64,000 nucleotides of DNA from Phenylobacterium sp. Root700 (GTDB taxonomy: Bacteria; Pseudomonadota; Alphaproteobacteria; Caulobacterales; Caulobacteraceae): NCBI RefSeq assembly GCF_001429025.1, contig NZ_LMHT01000011.1:144872-208871 (forward strand), read 5' to 3'. A model generated the notes under the pieces. That model made no database searches. It was not told the origin of the DNA and saw only the letters and a program-made list of their open reading frames with translations. Position 1 is the stretch's first letter, and each line of letters begins with the position of its first letter. Positions 17,820 through 27,431 of this stretch are shown here, piece after piece. The position numbers and the translations under genes are program-made.

Positions 17820-18153
17820 TCGTCGGCCTCGGCCGCAATCTCACCTGCCTGAATGACGCCGCGCCGCGGGCCTTGGTCTGCGGCGCGCGCGTGCGTGTAT
17901 TGCACTCTTGAAAGCAACTCGGCCTATTACGGTGCTCTCACGTCACCGGAGGCTGGTTGCTTTGTCATCTATACGTCATCAGCCCCAGATGAGAATTGTT
18001 GGACGGGGGAGCACAGCGCGATAGTCAACTTGATGGCGTAGAAACAACTTGGCGCCGATCGCGCCGTCTATGCTCCGCGCGTGACTTCTCATTGCATCGC
18101 TCCGGTCAGGCTGCTTTCGGCGGTCGGCCAGGGGCATGATCGAAGGTGATGAG
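17820..18153. other. 334-bp intergenic region before a TonB receptor
   Basis: No gene is supported here. An early GC hairpin, CGCGCCGC at 17860-17867 pairing with GCGGCGCG at 17880-17887, can end the molybdenum hydroxylase transcript, though no T-run follows. The rest is AT-richer and should carry the TonB-receptor promoter; I cannot place it. Confidence 0.5.
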
Positions 18154-20535
18154 ATGACGCCATCCAAGACGTCCTTGAAGTCCATCCTGTTCCTGTCGAG
18201 CGCATTGCTCAGCTCGGCCGGGATGGCCCACGCGCAGACCGCTAAATCGGTGGAGGTGGAGGAGATCGTCGTCACAGCCACACGCCAGGCCCAGGTGCTG
18301 TCACGCGTGCCGCTCAGCGTTAGCGCCTATACTCAGGAGACGATGGACAAGAAGGGCGTGAAGTCCTTTGAGGACGTCGCCCGCTTCACGCCTGGTGTGC
18401 GCTTCGACTCCGGCGACAACTCCATCAGCATCCGCGGCATCTCGTCGGGCGCGGGCTCAGGCACCACCGGTGTCTATATCGACGACACCCCGATTCAGAT
18501 GCGCTCCTTGGGCTTCAGCGCCGACGACTCGCTGCCGGCGATCTTCGACCTCGAACGAGTCGAGGTGTTGCGCGGACCCCAGGGCACGCTGTTCGGCGCC
18601 GGGTCGCAGGGCGGCACCGTGCGCTACATCACCCCGCAGCCAAGTCTGACGCAGTACAGCGGCTTTGGCCGCGCCGAGGTCTCGAAGACCCGATACGGCG
18701 GCACGAGCTACGAGGGCGGCGCGGCGTTCGGCGGGCCTCTGATCGAGGACAAGATCGGCGTCCGCTTCAGCGCCTGGCAACGCCAGGACGCCGGCTGGAT
18801 CGACCGGGTCGACAACGCCTCGATCAGCGCGGCCAACCCGCGCGGGATCGTCAACGACAAGAACGCCAACTCCGGCCGGGTTTCGGTGTTGCGCGGCGCG
18901 CTGGCCTTCCAGCCGATCGACGGGCTGCTGGTCACCCCGTCCGTCCAGTATCAGAAGCGCACCACCCGCGATAACGACACGTTCTTCGAGGGGATCTCGG
19001 ACCGCGGGGACGGCGTCTTCCGCAAGAGCAGCCCGGAATATCGCGGCAGCCGCGACAGCTTCTACATGCCGGCCCTGAACATTCAGTACGATGTCGGGGC
19101 GGTGAGGATCGTCTCGAACACCAGCTATTTCCACCGCAACAACACGACCGGCTACGACGGGACGATCTACAACCTGTCCTACTATCAGAGCCTCTATCTG
19201 GACGAGGTCGGTGAAGGGGCTCCGCTCTATCCGTTCCTGACGTCGACCGGCATCAACCAGGCGCTGCCCCGGTATCTCAGCCCGGCGGTGGTGACGAACA
19301 CGCAACGGAACTTCACGCAGGAGGTCCGCATCCAGTCCGCCGACCCCGAGGCGCGGCTGACCTGGGTGGCGGGCGTCTTCTATCAGCGTAACCGTCAGTC
19401 CAGCACCGAGGAGCTGGTCGAGCCTGCGGTCGAAGCCCTGTTCCCGTTCGCCTTCGGGCAGACGCTGGAAGAGTACTTCGAGTACCCGATGTTCGGGCAG
19501 GACAGCTACATCAACCAGACCCGGGCGACGGAGACTCAGATCGCCGCCTTCGCCGATCTGACCTATGCGCTCACCGACCAGTTGAAGGTCACGGCCGGCG
19601 CGCGCTACGCAAAGGCCAAGTTCGCCTTCACGAACTTCGCCGACGGTTCGCAGAACTATGGCCGCACCGAGGGCGAGGGGAACAGCTCTGAGAAGCCGTT
19701 CACGCCAAAGCTCGGCCTGGCGTTCCAGGCTGACCCCAACAACCTGTTCTATGCGACCTGGTCCAAGGGCTTCCGGGTCGGGGGCGCCAATCCGCCCGTG
19801 CCGGTCGACGCCTGCCGGGTGAGCCTGAACGCCTTTGGCCTGACCGGCGCGCCGTCGTCCTACAGCTCCGACACCGTGGCCAGCTGGGAATTGGGGACCA
19901 AGAACCGCCTGTTCGACCGCAAGCTCCAGGTCGCCGCCAGCGTTTATCACATCGAGTGGACCGGAATTCAGCAGGGCGTGAACCTGCCGAGCTGCGCCAT
20001 CCAGTTCACGGACAACCTGGGGAACGCGCGAAGCCGAGGCTTCGACGTGCAGGCGACGTTGACGCCGATCGAAGGTCTGAGCATCGATGCGGCGGTCGGC
20101 TACACCGACGCCGAATACACCAGCACCACCCAGTTCGCCGCGAACCGGATCATCGTCAGCAAGGGCAACTCTCTGGGCAGCCCGCCGTGGACCGTCGCGC
20201 TGGGGGCCCAGTACGACTTCCCGCTGTTCGACCACTCTGGATACGTTCGCGCCGACTATCAGTACACCAGCAAGCGGGACGGCCTGGTGCCCAGCGAGGA
20301 CCCGCGCAATCGCGGTTACGATCCGGAAAACGTCAAGCCTGACGCCACCAACATGGTGAACCTGCGGGCCGGGGCGATCATCGGTGGGAACGCCAATGTG
20401 TCGTTGTTCGTCGACAACCTGCTCGACGCCTCGCCGCTGCGGTCACGCGGACATAGCGACACCGAGACCCTGTTGTTCACCCAGTCGACCTTCCGCCCGC
20501 GGACGGTCGGGGTGACCGTCACCTACCGGCGCTAG
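18154..20535 (+). CDS. TonB-dependent receptor
   Basis: 793-residue outer-membrane receptor. It has a signal peptide ending MAHAQT, a TonB-box-like VEEIVVTATRQ, a plug (IRGISSGAGSGTTGVYIDDTP; RVEVLRGPQGTLFGAGSQGG) and a barrel ending in an aromatic/basic strand (GVTVTYRR). I chose the ATG at 18154, preceded by GAAGG; an ATG 18 bp upstream is in frame. It heads the putative polyamine/GABA region, but it is separated from gabT by two strong hairpins, so co-transcription is doubtful. The ligand is unknown. Confidence 0.92.
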   Translation: MTPSKTSLKSILFLSSALLSSAGMAHAQTAKSVEVEEIVVTATRQAQVLSRVPLSVSAYTQETMDKKGVKSFEDVARFTPGVRFDSGDNSISIRGISSGAGSGTTGVYIDDTPIQMRSLGFSADDSLPAIFDLERVEVLRGPQGTLFGAGSQGGTVRYITPQPSLTQYSGFGRAEVSKTRYGGTSYEGGAAFGGPLIEDKIGVRFSAWQRQDAGWIDRVDNASISAANPRGIVNDKNANSGRVSVLRGALAFQPIDGLLVTPSVQYQKRTTRDNDTFFEGISDRGDGVFRKSSPEYRGSRDSFYMPALNIQYDVGAVRIVSNTSYFHRNNTTGYDGTIYNLSYYQSLYLDEVGEGAPLYPFLTSTGINQALPRYLSPAVVTNTQRNFTQEVRIQSADPEARLTWVAGVFYQRNRQSSTEELVEPAVEALFPFAFGQTLEEYFEYPMFGQDSYINQTRATETQIAAFADLTYALTDQLKVTAGARYAKAKFAFTNFADGSQNYGRTEGEGNSSEKPFTPKLGLAFQADPNNLFYATWSKGFRVGGANPPVPVDACRVSLNAFGLTGAPSSYSSDTVASWELGTKNRLFDRKLQVAASVYHIEWTGIQQGVNLPSCAIQFTDNLGNARSRGFDVQATLTPIEGLSIDAAVGYTDAEYTSTTQFAANRIIVSKGNSLGSPPWTVALGAQYDFPLFDHSGYVRADYQYTSKRDGLVPSEDPRNRGYDPENVKPDATNMVNLRAGAIIGGNANVSLFVDNLLDASPLRSRGHSDTETLLFTQSTFRPRTVGVTVTYRR

Positions 20536-20549
20536 TCGCCATAGTGAGG

Positions 20550-20602
20550 CCCGCCCGACTTTCGGGCGGGATGCGGAGGCGGTGGCCAGTCGTCACCGCC
20601 TC
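20550..20602 (+). terminator. Tandem hairpins after the TonB receptor
   Basis: First stem CCCGCCCGA (20550-20558) pairs with TCGGGCGGG (20562-20570) over a 3-base loop; second stem GAGGCGGTG (20576-20584) pairs with CACCGCCTC (20594-20602) over 9 bases. Both are perfect 9-bp stems starting 14 bp after the receptor stop. No U-tract follows, so they may act as Rho-independent-like terminators or mRNA stabilisers. Confidence 0.5.
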
Positions 20603-20669
20603 TATGCCGGAGGCGTTCGCCGGCCCGCCTTCCCATCGGGATTATCGCCGGCGCCGTATCAAACCATGA

Positions 20670-21962
20670 GTGATCGCCTTGTCCCTGAACGCTGACCTCC
20701 ACAGCCGCCGGTTCGCCGCCGTTCCGCGCGGCGTCGGCAACGCCACCGGAACCTACGCCGCGCGCGCCGAGAACGCCGAGATCTGGGACGTCGAGGGGCG
20801 TCGCTATATCGACTTCGCCGGCGGGATCGCCGTGCTGAACGTCGGCCATCGGCATCCGCGGGTGATCGAGGCGGTTCAGAAGCAGCTCGGGCTCTACACC
20901 CATACCGCCTTCCAGGTGCTGCCCTACGAGCCCTACATCCTGCTGGCCGAGCGGCTCAACGCGGTGGCGCCGTTCAGCGGGCCGGCCAAGACCATCTTCT
21001 TCACCACCGGCGCCGAGGCGGTCGAGAACACCATCAAGATCGCCCGGGCGGCCACCGGCCGTTCGGCGGTGATCGCCTTCGCCGGCGGATTCCATGGCCG
21101 CACGATGCTGACCATGGGCCTGACCGGCAAGGTCGCGCCCTACAAGCAGAACTTCGGCCCCGGCCCGGCCGAGATCTATCACCTGCCGTTCCCCGACGCC
21201 CGACGCGGCGTCACGGTCGAGGACGCGATGCGCTCGCTCGACCTGGTGTTCGCCGCCGACGTGGCGCCCGACCGTGTCGCGGCGATCATCATCGAGCCGG
21301 TGCAGGGGGAGGGCGGTTTCAACCCGGCCCCGGTCGAGTTGATGGTGGCGCTCCGGCAGATCTGCGACAAGTTCGGCATCCTGCTGATCGCCGACGAGGT
21401 CCAGACCGGCTTCGCCCGCACCGGCAAGATGTTCGGGATCGAGCACTATCCGGTCGAGCCCGACATGGTGGCGGTCGCCAAGTCGCTGGCCGGCGGTTTC
21501 CCCCTGTCGGGGGTGATCGGCCGCGCCGCGATCATGGACACTGTCGAGCCGGGCGGACTGGGCGGCACCTATGGCGGGTCGCCGGTGGCCTGCGCCGCGG
21601 CCCTGGCTGTGCTCGACGTCATCGAGGAAGAAGGCCTGCTCGGGCGGGCCGACGCGATCGGGGAGATGATCAAGGCCCGCGTGCGGGGCTTCGCCCTGCG
21701 CAACGACCTAGCCCGCGTCTCCGAACCGCGGGGCCCTGGCGCGATGGTCGCGTTCGATATCGTCACCGGAAGCGGGGCTCCCGATGGCGCGGGAGCCAAG
21801 GCGGTGGCGGCCAGCGCGTTGGAGCATGGACTGGTCCTCCTGACCTGCGGAAAGTACGGCGAGACCCTGCGGGTTCTGGTCCCGCTCACCGCGTCGGACG
21901 AGATCGTCGAAGAGGGGCTTGGCCTGCTGGAACAAGCCCTGGGCGCGGTCGGGGCGCAGTGA
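20670..21962 (+). CDS. gabT: 4-aminobutyrate aminotransferase
   Basis: 430-residue class III PLP aminotransferase converting GABA plus 2-oxoglutarate to succinic semialdehyde plus glutamate. Signature parts are FFTTGAEAVENTIKIARA, FHGRTMLTMGLTGK, the IIIEPVQGEGGF strand, Asp242 in IADEVQTGFARTG, and the Schiff-base Lys271 in VAVAKSLAGGFPLSG, all typical of GabT. The start is a GTG at 20670; a TTG nine bases on is possible. The stop overlaps the next gene by 4 bp (GTGA), giving the classical gabT-gabD pair. Confidence 0.93.
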   Translation: MIALSLNADLHSRRFAAVPRGVGNATGTYAARAENAEIWDVEGRRYIDFAGGIAVLNVGHRHPRVIEAVQKQLGLYTHTAFQVLPYEPYILLAERLNAVAPFSGPAKTIFFTTGAEAVENTIKIARAATGRSAVIAFAGGFHGRTMLTMGLTGKVAPYKQNFGPGPAEIYHLPFPDARRGVTVEDAMRSLDLVFAADVAPDRVAAIIIEPVQGEGGFNPAPVELMVALRQICDKFGILLIADEVQTGFARTGKMFGIEHYPVEPDMVAVAKSLAGGFPLSGVIGRAAIMDTVEPGGLGGTYGGSPVACAAALAVLDVIEEEGLLGRADAIGEMIKARVRGFALRNDLARVSEPRGPGAMVAFDIVTGSGAPDGAGAKAVAASALEHGLVLLTCGKYGETLRVLVPLTASDEIVEEGLGLLEQALGAVGAQ

Positions 21963-23446
21963 CCGTGCTGACGGTTTCGAGCGAGATCGAGCGCATCGGC
22001 CTGTCGCGTCCCGACCTCGTGCGGGAGCAGGCCTTCATCGGCGGGCGATGGGTCAGCCACGAAGACCAGATCGCGGTGATCAACCCCGCCAATGGTCGGA
22101 CCTTGGGCGCCGTGCCGCGCCTGGGCGCGCAGGCCGCCGAGCAGGCGGTCGCCGCCGCCCATGCCGCCTTTCCCGCCTGGCGCGGACTGAGCGGCAAGCA
22201 GCGCTCGGTGATCCTGAAGCGTTGGCACGGATTGATCCTCGATCACGCCGAGGATCTGGCCCGGCTGATGACCGCCGAGCAGGGCAAACCCTTGACCGAG
22301 TCCCGGGGCGAGGTGGCCTACGCCGCCTCGTTCATCGAGTGGTTCGCCGAGGAGGCCAAGCGCGCCTATGGCGTGACCATCCCAGGGCACCTTGCCGACA
22401 AGCGCCTGCTGGCGTTGCAGGAACCGGTGGGCGTGGTGGGCGCGGTGACGCCGTGGAACTTCCCGGCCGCGATGATCACCCGCAAGGTCGGACCGGCACT
22501 GGCCGTCGGCTGCACGGTGGTGCTGAAGCCTTCGGAACTGACCCCGTTCTCGGCCTTGGCGCTCGCCGTGTTGGCGCAGGAGGCTGGGGTCCCGGACGGG
22601 GTCTTCAATGTGGTCACCGGCGACGCCGCGCCGATCGGAGAGGTGCTGACCACCGATCCGCGGGTGCGCAAGTTCACCTTCACCGGATCGACCCCGGTCG
22701 GAAAGATGCTGGCGGCCCGGTGCGCGAGCACCGTCAAGCGGGTCTCCCTGGAGCTTGGCGGCAACGCCCCATTCATCGTCTTCGACGACGCCGATCTGGA
22801 AAAGGCGGTCCAGGGGGCGATGGCCTCGAAATTCCGCAACGCCGGCCAGACCTGCGTCTGCGCCAATCGGATCTATGTGCAGGCGCAGATCTACGACGCC
22901 TTCGCTGAGCGGCTCACGGCCGCCGCCAAGGCCCTGGTGATCGGCGATGGTCTTAGCGACGACATCGGCCTTGGTCCGCTGATCGATGAGCGGGCGATCG
23001 CCAAGGTCCAGGCCCATGTGCGCGATGCGCTGGATCGCGGCGCGCAGCTGAGGACCGGAGGAGAGGCGCTTGATCTCGGCGGCTCGTTCTTTGGTCCCAC
23101 GGTGCTGACCGAGGTGCCGGCGGACGCCCTGCTGTGCCGGGAGGAAACCTTCGGGCCCTTGGCCGGACTGGTGCGCTTCACCACCGAAGCCGAGGTGATC
23201 GCCATGGCCAACGCCACCACCGCCGGGCTGGCGGCCTATGTCTACACCCGCGATTCCAGCAGGTCGTGGCGGGTCACCGAGGCGTTGGAATACGGGATGG
23301 TCGGGGTCAACACCGGCCTGATCTCCAGCGAGGTGGCGCCGTTCGGCGGGGTCAAGGAGTCGGGGCTCGGCCGGGAAGGCTCGCTGTTCGGCATCCGCGA
23401 CTATCTCGACACCAAGACGGTCTGCATCGAGGTGGAGCCGGGCTGA
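21959..23446 (+). CDS. gabD: Succinate-semialdehyde dehydrogenase
   Basis: 495-residue aldehyde dehydrogenase oxidising succinic semialdehyde to succinate. Catalytic Glu265 is in LELGGNAPF and Cys299 in NAGQTCVCANR; the AVTPWNFPAAMITRK segment and FTGSTPVGK coenzyme loop are GabD-like. GTG start overlapping the gabT stop implies coupled translation. With GabT it completes the GABA shunt. Confidence 0.93.
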   Translation: MTVLTVSSEIERIGLSRPDLVREQAFIGGRWVSHEDQIAVINPANGRTLGAVPRLGAQAAEQAVAAAHAAFPAWRGLSGKQRSVILKRWHGLILDHAEDLARLMTAEQGKPLTESRGEVAYAASFIEWFAEEAKRAYGVTIPGHLADKRLLALQEPVGVVGAVTPWNFPAAMITRKVGPALAVGCTVVLKPSELTPFSALALAVLAQEAGVPDGVFNVVTGDAAPIGEVLTTDPRVRKFTFTGSTPVGKMLAARCASTVKRVSLELGGNAPFIVFDDADLEKAVQGAMASKFRNAGQTCVCANRIYVQAQIYDAFAERLTAAAKALVIGDGLSDDIGLGPLIDERAIAKVQAHVRDALDRGAQLRTGGEALDLGGSFFGPTVLTEVPADALLCREETFGPLAGLVRFTTEAEVIAMANATTAGLAAYVYTRDSSRSWRVTEALEYGMVGVNTGLISSEVAPFGGVKESGLGREGSLFGIRDYLDTKTVCIEVEPG

Positions 23447-23557
23447 ACGGTCAGGCCATCGGCCTGCTGAAGAATTGGCGTGTTGCCTGCGGCGCCGACC
23501 GCGACGGCTTTCGCATCTGCTCGCCGGCGTGGGGCCGCCGAGGTTGCTTTTGGGGTG

Positions 23558-25462
23558 ATGACGATGAAACGAGACGACAAGAACCTTGGAATGGACCGGC
23601 CGATCGCGCGGCGGGACTTTCTGGCCGGCGCGGCGGTGGCCGTGGCGGCCTCGACGACGTTCCAGCCCGGATCGGCCGCGGCCCAGGTCGCCGGCGGGGC
23701 TGGCGCTCCGGCCGGCGGTCCTGATCCGGCCTATTATCCTCCCAAGCTGACCGGCTTGCGCGGCCAGCATGTCGGCTCGTTCGAACAGGCGCACCAGGCG
23801 CGCGACGGCGGGTTTTCGCCGGGCGCCGCGGCCGCCGACACCGGCGAGAGCTATGATCTGGTCGTCGTTGGCGGTGGGATCTCGGGCCTGTCGGCCGCCT
23901 ATTTCTATCGCGAGATGATGGGCGAGAACGCCAGGATCCTGATCCTCGACAACCACGACGATTTCGGCGGTCACGCCAAGCGCAACGAGTTCCGTCACGA
24001 GGGCCGGGTCTATCTCGGCTACGGCGGCACGATGAGCATCGAGACGCCCTATCCCTACAGCTTCACGGCGCGGTCGCTGATCAAGGACCTGGGGATCGAT
24101 GTCCCGGCCATGCAGCGCAAGGTCAACAAGGACCTCTACAAAGGCCTGGGGCGCGGCACCTTCTTCGACAAGGAGCACTTCGGCGTCGACCGTCTGGTGG
24201 TCGGGCAGGGGGTCAAGCCGTGGCCGGTCTTCCTGAAGGAAGCGCCGCTGAGCGCCAAGGTGCGGGCCGATCTGCTGCGCCTCCACACCGACAAGATCGA
24301 CTACATGCCCAGCCTCGACCCGAAGGGGAAGGCGGCCGCCCTGAAGGCGATCAGCTACCAGCAGTTCCTGATCGACCATGTGGGGATTACGCCGGCGGCG
24401 CTGCCCTTCTTCGCCGGCCAGGGTTTCCGCAACAACATGCGGGTCGACACCTGCCCGGCCTATATCGCCTCCAGGTCGCGGGCCCCGGGCTTCGCCGGCA
24501 TGGTGATCGACGGCGAGCCGGCCTTCGAGACCGAGTATGACGCCCACTTCCCGGACGGCAACGCCACCATTGCGCGTCTGCTGGTCAACCGGCTGGTCCC
24601 GGAGGCGCTGCCAGGAGTCCTGGACGCCGACAGCGTGGCGACCGCGCGGGTCGACTACGCCAAGCTCGACCGCGCGAACCAGCCTGTCCGCATCCGGCTG
24701 AACAGCACCGTGGTCCTGGCCGAGCATGAGGGCGACCCCGCCACCGCCCGATCGGTGAAGGTGGTCTATTCGACCAATGGCGAACTGCGCAGCGTGCGCG
24801 GGGCCAATGTGGTGATGGCCTGCTTCAACAATATCATCCGCTTCATCGTGCCTGGCTTGCCGGAGCCCCAGAAGCAGGCCCTGGCCTACGCCTCCAAGGT
24901 GCCGATGCAGTACACCAACGTGTTCCTGCGGAACTGGAAGGCGTTCAAGGCGCTGGGCATCCAGAGCGTCTCGGCCCCGACCGGCTATCACAGTAATTTC
25001 GGCCTCGACATCCCGGTCTCGATGAAGGGCTACGACTTCGCCTCGAACCCCGATCAGCCGATCGTCGTCCACATGGGGCGCAACCCCAACACCCCCGGAT
25101 TGCCGCGCAAGGAGCAGCACCGGCTCGGGCGGATGGACATGCTGGCCACGCCGTTCGAGACCATCGAACGGGAGATCCGCTCGCAGATGGCGCGCAGCCT
25201 GGCTGGCGGCGGTTTCGATCCGGGCCGGGACATCCTGGGGATCACCGTCAACCGCTGGCCGCACGGCTATTCCTACACCTACGACACCCTGGGCGATCCG
25301 GCCTTCGCCGAACACGAACGGCCGCACGTCATTGGGCGCAAGGCTTTTGGACGGATCGCCATCGCCAACGCCGACGCCGGCGCCGCGGCCTTCACCAATG
25401 AGGCAATCGACCAGGCGCAACGCGCGGTTCACGACTGCCTCTACAGTCGCGGCCTTGTCTAA
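23558..25462 (+). CDS. spdH: Tat-exported FAD oxidoreductase, spermidine dehydrogenase-like (copy 1)
   Basis: 634-residue flavoprotein. It starts LGMDRPIARRDFLAGAA, a Tat signal, then a family hallmark YYPPKLTGLRGQHVGSFEQ, and the FAD Rossmann motif VVGGGISGLSAAYF around residue 100 with DNHDDFGGHAKRNEF after it. The C-terminal NRWPHGYSYTYD is shared with the second copy at 33014. I recognise the arrangement from bacterial spermidine dehydrogenases, which cleave spermidine to an aminoaldehyde and a diamine; the call rests on recall of the family, supported by adjacent gabTD and a GABA-type permease. The start could also be the ATG at 23564. Confidence 0.75.
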   Translation: MTMKRDDKNLGMDRPIARRDFLAGAAVAVAASTTFQPGSAAAQVAGGAGAPAGGPDPAYYPPKLTGLRGQHVGSFEQAHQARDGGFSPGAAAADTGESYDLVVVGGGISGLSAAYFYREMMGENARILILDNHDDFGGHAKRNEFRHEGRVYLGYGGTMSIETPYPYSFTARSLIKDLGIDVPAMQRKVNKDLYKGLGRGTFFDKEHFGVDRLVVGQGVKPWPVFLKEAPLSAKVRADLLRLHTDKIDYMPSLDPKGKAAALKAISYQQFLIDHVGITPAALPFFAGQGFRNNMRVDTCPAYIASRSRAPGFAGMVIDGEPAFETEYDAHFPDGNATIARLLVNRLVPEALPGVLDADSVATARVDYAKLDRANQPVRIRLNSTVVLAEHEGDPATARSVKVVYSTNGELRSVRGANVVMACFNNIIRFIVPGLPEPQKQALAYASKVPMQYTNVFLRNWKAFKALGIQSVSAPTGYHSNFGLDIPVSMKGYDFASNPDQPIVVHMGRNPNTPGLPRKEQHRLGRMDMLATPFETIEREIRSQMARSLAGGGFDPGRDILGITVNRWPHGYSYTYDTLGDPAFAEHERPHVIGRKAFGRIAIANADAGAAAFTNEAIDQAQRAVHDCLYSRGLV

Positions 25463-25656
25463 AGCTTGGGCCCCGCTGACGGCGCCGCCGGATTGATCAG
25501 TTCAGGTCGGTGGCGCCCAGGCGGCGCGCTGGTGACGGTCGGTCACCGGGACGCTTGCAATTTGGCGTCTTGGGCCAGCCGGCGGCCTTGTCATGAATAG
25601 GATCGACCATCTGGCCGTAGTGGGGACCGGAGGCGACCCGACGGAGGAATTGCGTG

Positions 25657-27045
25657 ATGAGCGGCTCGATCAAACCTGAGGAGGGGGACGGCCTCGGCCG
25701 TTCGCTGAAATCGCGGCACGTCTCCATGATCGCCATCGGCGGGATCATCGGCGCGGGTCTCTTCGTCGGCAGCAGCACCTCGATCGCGACGGTCGGTCCG
25801 GCGGTGGTGATCAGCTATGCGATCGCCGGGCTGCTGGTCCTGCTGGTCATGCGGATCCTCAGCGAGATGGCCATCTCCGAGCCGGGCGTCGGCTCGTTCA
25901 CCGAGTTCGTGCGCCTGGGCCTCGGGGACTGGGGCGGGTTCGTCACCGGTTGGCTCTATTGGTATTTCTGGGTGGTGGTCGTCGCCATCGAGGCGATCGC
26001 CGGCGCGGTCATCTTGCGGCAATGGCTGCCGTTCGAGACCTGGCAGATCGGGCTGGTCCTGCTGACCGCGCTGACCGCGGTGAACCTGACCTCCACACGG
26101 TCCTATGGCGAGTTCGAGTTCTGGCTCTCCTCACTCAAGGTCGCCGGCATCATCGCCTTCATCGCCATCGCCGGCGCCTACGCCTTCGGTCTCAACGGGA
26201 CCGGCGCCATGACCTTCTCCAACCTCATCGCCCACGGCGGGTTCGCGCCCTCCGGCCCGGTGGCCGTCCTGGCCGGCGTCACCAGCGTGATCTTCGCGCT
26301 GACCGGCGCCGAGATCGCCACCATCGCCGCGGCCGAGGCCGATGAGCCGGAGAAGACCATCGCGCGCATCACCAGCTCGGTCGCCGCGCGGATCCTGCTG
26401 TTCTATGTGGTCTCGATCTTCCTGATCGTCTCGGTGGTGCCGTGGACCTCGATCCAGGCGGGGATCTCACCCTTCACCACGGCGCTGGAAGGCATGAACA
26501 TCCCGGGCGCGGGCGTGATCATGAGCGTGATCGTCCTGATCGCCGTGCTGTCCTGCCTCAACTCCGGCCTCTATGTGACCTCGCGGGTCCTGTTCGTCCT
26601 GGCCTCGCGAGGCGACGCGCCGCAGTTCCTGGTCGATGTGAACAGCCGCCGCGTCCCGGTCCGCGCGATCCTGGTCGGCAGCCTGTTCGGGTATCTGGCG
26701 CTGGGCGCCTCGGTGCTCTCTCCGCAGGTGGTGTTCAGCTTCCTGGTCAACGCCTCGGGCGCGATCATGCTGTTTATCTATGTCCTGCTGTGCCTGGCCT
26801 ATCTCAAGCGCCGCAAGCTGCTGGATCAGGCCGGCGTCGCGCCGCCGGCGATCAGGATGTGGTTCCATCCCTGGTCGACCTACGGCGTCATCCTGGGCAT
26901 CGGCGGGGTGCTGCTGGCCATGGCCGGCACGCCGGAACTCGCCAGCCAACTCTATTCCAGCCTGTTCGTCATGGCCCTGGTCGTGGCGTGCTACCTGGTG
27001 GTTCGGCGGCGCAGGGCCCGGTTGACGGCGCTCGCCAGTCGCTGA
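25657..27045 (+). CDS. gabP: APC-family amino acid permease, GABA permease-like
   Basis: 462-residue inner-membrane transporter with about 12 helices. The N-terminal SLKSRHVSMIAIGGIIGAGLFVGSS is the classical APC/AAT signature, and ALTGAEIATIAAAEADEPEKTIA is the conserved mid-protein loop seen in GabP and related proton symporters. GGAGGA at 25643-25648 fixes the ATG at 25657. Located after gabT-gabD-spdH on the same strand, it probably imports GABA or a related amino acid; exact specificity cannot be read. Confidence 0.88.
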   Translation: MSGSIKPEEGDGLGRSLKSRHVSMIAIGGIIGAGLFVGSSTSIATVGPAVVISYAIAGLLVLLVMRILSEMAISEPGVGSFTEFVRLGLGDWGGFVTGWLYWYFWVVVVAIEAIAGAVILRQWLPFETWQIGLVLLTALTAVNLTSTRSYGEFEFWLSSLKVAGIIAFIAIAGAYAFGLNGTGAMTFSNLIAHGGFAPSGPVAVLAGVTSVIFALTGAEIATIAAAEADEPEKTIARITSSVAARILLFYVVSIFLIVSVVPWTSIQAGISPFTTALEGMNIPGAGVIMSVIVLIAVLSCLNSGLYVTSRVLFVLASRGDAPQFLVDVNSRRVPVRAILVGSLFGYLALGASVLSPQVVFSFLVNASGAIMLFIYVLLCLAYLKRRKLLDQAGVAPPAIRMWFHPWSTYGVILGIGGVLLAMAGTPELASQLYSSLFVMALVVACYLVVRRRRARLTALASR

Positions 27046-27051
27046 CGCAGC

Positions 27052-27087
27052 GCGGTCAGGCCGGCCCTTTGACCTTGGCCTGACCGC
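27052..27087 (+). terminator. Hairpin terminator after the permease
   Basis: Perfect 11-bp stem: GCGGTCAGGCC (27052-27062) pairs with GGCCTGACCGC (27077-27087) across a 14-base loop, 6 bp after the permease stop. No T-run follows. Confidence 0.6.
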
Positions 27088-27431
27088 CGCTCCTGAGATC
27101 GGAAGCTCCCGCGTCATGGCGTTCGCGCCGTGATGAGGGCGCCTGCGGCCTCGCGGGCCGTTCCTCGCGCCAAAGCTGTCTGCGCGGCCAAGTAGAGTGG
27201 TGACGACATAGCACCGTCCAGCCCTCTTTTTGGCTCCTTCTCATAAAGTTACAGGACGGCAACAGTCTAAAAGCCAACGACGTGGCGTGTCTTGAATTGA
27301 TCCGCGTCGAGGTTGGGGACCGTAAGCTTAAAAACTGTGCGATGTCGCGCCGGACGGCTGCCGATTGGGCGCCGCGCGTCGGTCTAACACTGTATTGGCT
27401 TTTCCATATGCTCAAAAACTGGGGGATCGAT
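27088..27431. other. 344-bp intergenic region before a TonB receptor
   Basis: Lower-GC stretch with T-rich and A-rich tracts around 27224-27330 (for example CTCTTTTTGG and CTTAAAAACTG). No gene is supported. It should carry the receptor promoter; hexamers are too degenerate to call. Confidence 0.45.

Noticed and set aside
21569..25432. A 1287-codon open frame on the minus strand
   Set aside because: It runs antisense through gabT, gabD and spdH, all with clear family motifs; Arg/Gly/Asp-rich composition is typical of high-GC shadow frames.
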